DNA of 7,267 nucleotides from an uncultured Bilophila sp. (GTDB taxonomy: Bacteria > Desulfobacterota > Desulfovibrionia > Desulfovibrionales > Desulfovibrionaceae). The stretch is from the NCBI GenBank assembly GCA_959604115.1, contig CAUHBW010000199.1, positions 1 to 7,267 on the forward strand, read 5' to 3'. A model generated the notes under the pieces. It ran no database searches. It was not told the origin of the DNA and saw nothing but the letters and a program-made list of their open reading frames with translations. Numbering within the stretch: position 1 is the stretch's first letter; every line of letters begins with the position of its first letter. The position numbers and the translations under genes are program-made. Below, piece after piece: positions 6,266-7,267 of the stretch.

Positions 6266-7039
6266 GTGACGGCGATAGTGTTTTTCAAGCTGCTGACGAC
6301 GCCGCTTTTGATCTGGGGTGCGACGCTGGCGGCGCGGCGTTGGGGTCCGTTCGTGGGCGGTGGGATTGCGGGGCTGCCGGTGATTTCGGGACCGGCCTCG
6401 GTGTTTCTGGCGTTGGAGCAGGGGGCGGGGTACGCCGCGTCCGCGTCCTATTCCACGCTGCTGGGGATCGGGGTGACGTGCCTGTACTGTCTGGCCTACG
6501 CATGGACGGCGCGGCGGCGGGGCTGGGCCATGTCGCTGCTGGCTGCTCTGGCGACGTTTTTCGCGGCGGGGAAGGCGGCGTTTCTCCTGCCGCAGAGCCT
6601 GCCTCTGGCCTGCGCGATCGGCGCGTTGTCCCCGCCGCTGACGCTGGCGCTGATGCCGCCGATGCCGGGGGAGCAGTCCGCGAACCGTCCGCGCCGCCCG
6701 TGGCTTCTGCCGCTGCAAATGACGCTGGGCGGGCTGGCGGTCTACGGGCTGACCGAAGCCTCGCGGGCGATCGGGGTGAACTGGAGCGGACTGCTGATGG
6801 TGTTTCCGGTGATGGTGTCGATCATGGCGCCGTTCGCGCACCTTTCCGGCGGGCCCCGGGCCGCGATGCTGACGCTTCAGGGCCTGCTCGCGGGCTTCAC
6901 CGGCGGCTCCTCGTTCACCATAACGGTCGCCTGCCTCCTCGAACGCCTCGGGCCGCTCCCCTGCTACGCGCTGGCGACGGGCATCTCCCTCGCCGCCAGC
7001 TTCGCCGTGTCCTTGGCGTATTACAGGAAAAGAAAATGA
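6266..7039 (+). CDS. Polytopic membrane protein of unknown function with internal duplication (257 aa)
   Basis: I cannot name the family; it may be a small transporter-like or DUF membrane protein. Hydrophobic segments lie at about 3-21, 28-50, 61-80, 86-107, 109-131, 147-165, 171-191, 200-222 and 229-251. The Arg/Lys clusters at 24-25, 82-84, 141-144 and 254-257 fit nine helices with the N-terminus outside and the C-terminus inside. Residues 6-67 align without gaps to 149-210 at a constant offset of 143, with 15 identities by eye (including Gly18/161, Arg24/167, Gly27/170, Gly32/175, Pro38/181, Val39/182, Phe47/190, Gly53/196, Gly67/210). The two units are therefore an ancient duplication, and an offset of five helices would place them in opposite orientation, as in many transporters. 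It starts with GTG behind GGAGGT. A hairpin begins 3 nt after the TGA stop, so it is probably the last gene of its transcript. No cofactor or catalytic motif is visible. Confidence 0.87.
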   Translation: MTAIVFFKLLTTPLLIWGATLAARRWGPFVGGGIAGLPVISGPASVFLALEQGAGYAASASYSTLLGIGVTCLYCLAYAWTARRRGWAMSLLAALATFFAAGKAAFLLPQSLPLACAIGALSPPLTLALMPPMPGEQSANRPRRPWLLPLQMTLGGLAVYGLTEASRAIGVNWSGLLMVFPVMVSIMAPFAHLSGGPRAAMLTLQGLLAGFTGGSSFTITVACLLERLGPLPCYALATGISLAASFAVSLAYYRKRK

Positions 7040-7042
7040 AGA

Positions 7043-7098
7043 TTGGGGGAGGGGAAGGGGAAACTTTCTGAAGAATGTTTCCCCTTCCCCTCCCCCAA
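7043..7098. terminator. Long perfect hairpin after the membrane-protein gene
   Basis: 7043-7064 and 7077-7098 are perfectly complementary over 22 bp, made of G-runs on the left and C-runs on the right. After one T-T mismatch, TTC (7066-7068) pairs with GAA (7073-7075), leaving a TGAA tetraloop. The stem begins 3 nt after the stop codon at 7037-7039, as expected of a terminator. There is no T-run after it in the plus direction; in the minus direction the sequence after the stem is T-rich (CTTCATTTTC), so it could also block transcription entering from the right. A related half-element is at 1-29. Confidence 0.7.
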
Positions 7099-7267
7099 AC
7101 CCCCTCCCTTTCCTCTTCAAAGACTTTCGACCTTATCGAATCCCTCCTCCTGGTTTTCCGTGTGGGCGGAAGAGCGGGGCGGTGTGTTTTTTCTTATTCA
7201 GGTTTGTCCTGTGGGTGGGAGATGGGGGCGGTGTGCCTTTTCATGTTGAAGAGGGGGAGACGTTCCT
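7099..7267. other. Non-coding tail of the window
   Basis: No gene with a start signal is visible here on either strand. An open frame running 7043-7249 on the plus strand begins inside the hairpin and is not credible. The tract holds a diverged direct repeat (7154-7200 and 7204-7250) and ends in another G-run (7251-7258), which could be the beginning of a further G-rich element. Confidence 0.5.
7154..7250. repeat. Diverged tandem direct repeat, unit about 49 bp
   Basis: 7154-7200 and 7204-7250 align with small gaps. Each has TT(T/G)TCC, then GTGGG-like sequence, an exact 11-bp core GGGGCGGTGTG (7176-7186 and 7225-7235), and a TTTTC-rich end. On the minus strand short open frames in the two units read similarly (KRHTAP and KKHTAP), but they are in different frames and interrupted by stops, so coding is not supported. 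Confidence 0.4.

Noticed and set aside
5813..7120. Minus-strand frame of about 435 codons covering the C-rich tract and the membrane-protein gene
   Set aside because: Its translation is Arg/Gly/Pro-rich, it starts inside the 3' hairpin region, and it runs antisense to a gene with a good ribosome binding site and clear membrane helices.

Overview
The window is GC-rich bacterial chromosome with three protein genes. The G+C-rich codon use, the abundance of PAS/GGDEF/EAL signalling domains and the G-rich hairpin terminators suggest a deltaproteobacterium of the Desulfovibrio/Bilophila kind. That assignment is inference; no rRNA or taxonomic marker gene is present.

Layout. Positions 1-29 are half of a G-rich hairpin cut by the window edge. 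Positions 39-707 (minus) encode a small exported protein of unknown function with a clear signal peptide. Positions 708-1042 are non-coding and hold a good sigma70-type promoter on the minus strand, then two hairpins and a short T-run; this could be a small RNA gene or an attenuating leader for the exported-protein gene. Positions 1043-5698 (minus) encode a very large soluble cyclic-di-GMP enzyme: SnoaL/NTF2-like head, three PAS domains, an intact GGDEF with I-site, three more PAS or PAS-like domains, a degenerate GGDEF, and an intact EAL. Positions 5699-6265 are a divergent intergenic region with a candidate minus-strand promoter near 5842-5869, an A+T-richer patch, and a very C/pyrimidine-rich tract containing an imperfect direct repeat of about 27 bp. 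Positions 6266-7039 (plus) encode a hydrophobic membrane protein of about nine helices, unrecognised by name, with two related halves. It is followed 3 nt after its stop codon by a 22-bp stem hairpin (7043-7098) of the same sequence family as the left-edge hairpin. Positions 7099-7267 look non-coding and contain a diverged direct repeat of about 47 bp.

Functional view. The central gene is predicted both to make and to degrade c-di-GMP under the control of several cytoplasmic sensor domains. The flanking genes have their own start signals and nothing in the sequence ties them firmly to c-di-GMP signalling. No mobile element, CRISPR array, tRNA or rRNA was seen.
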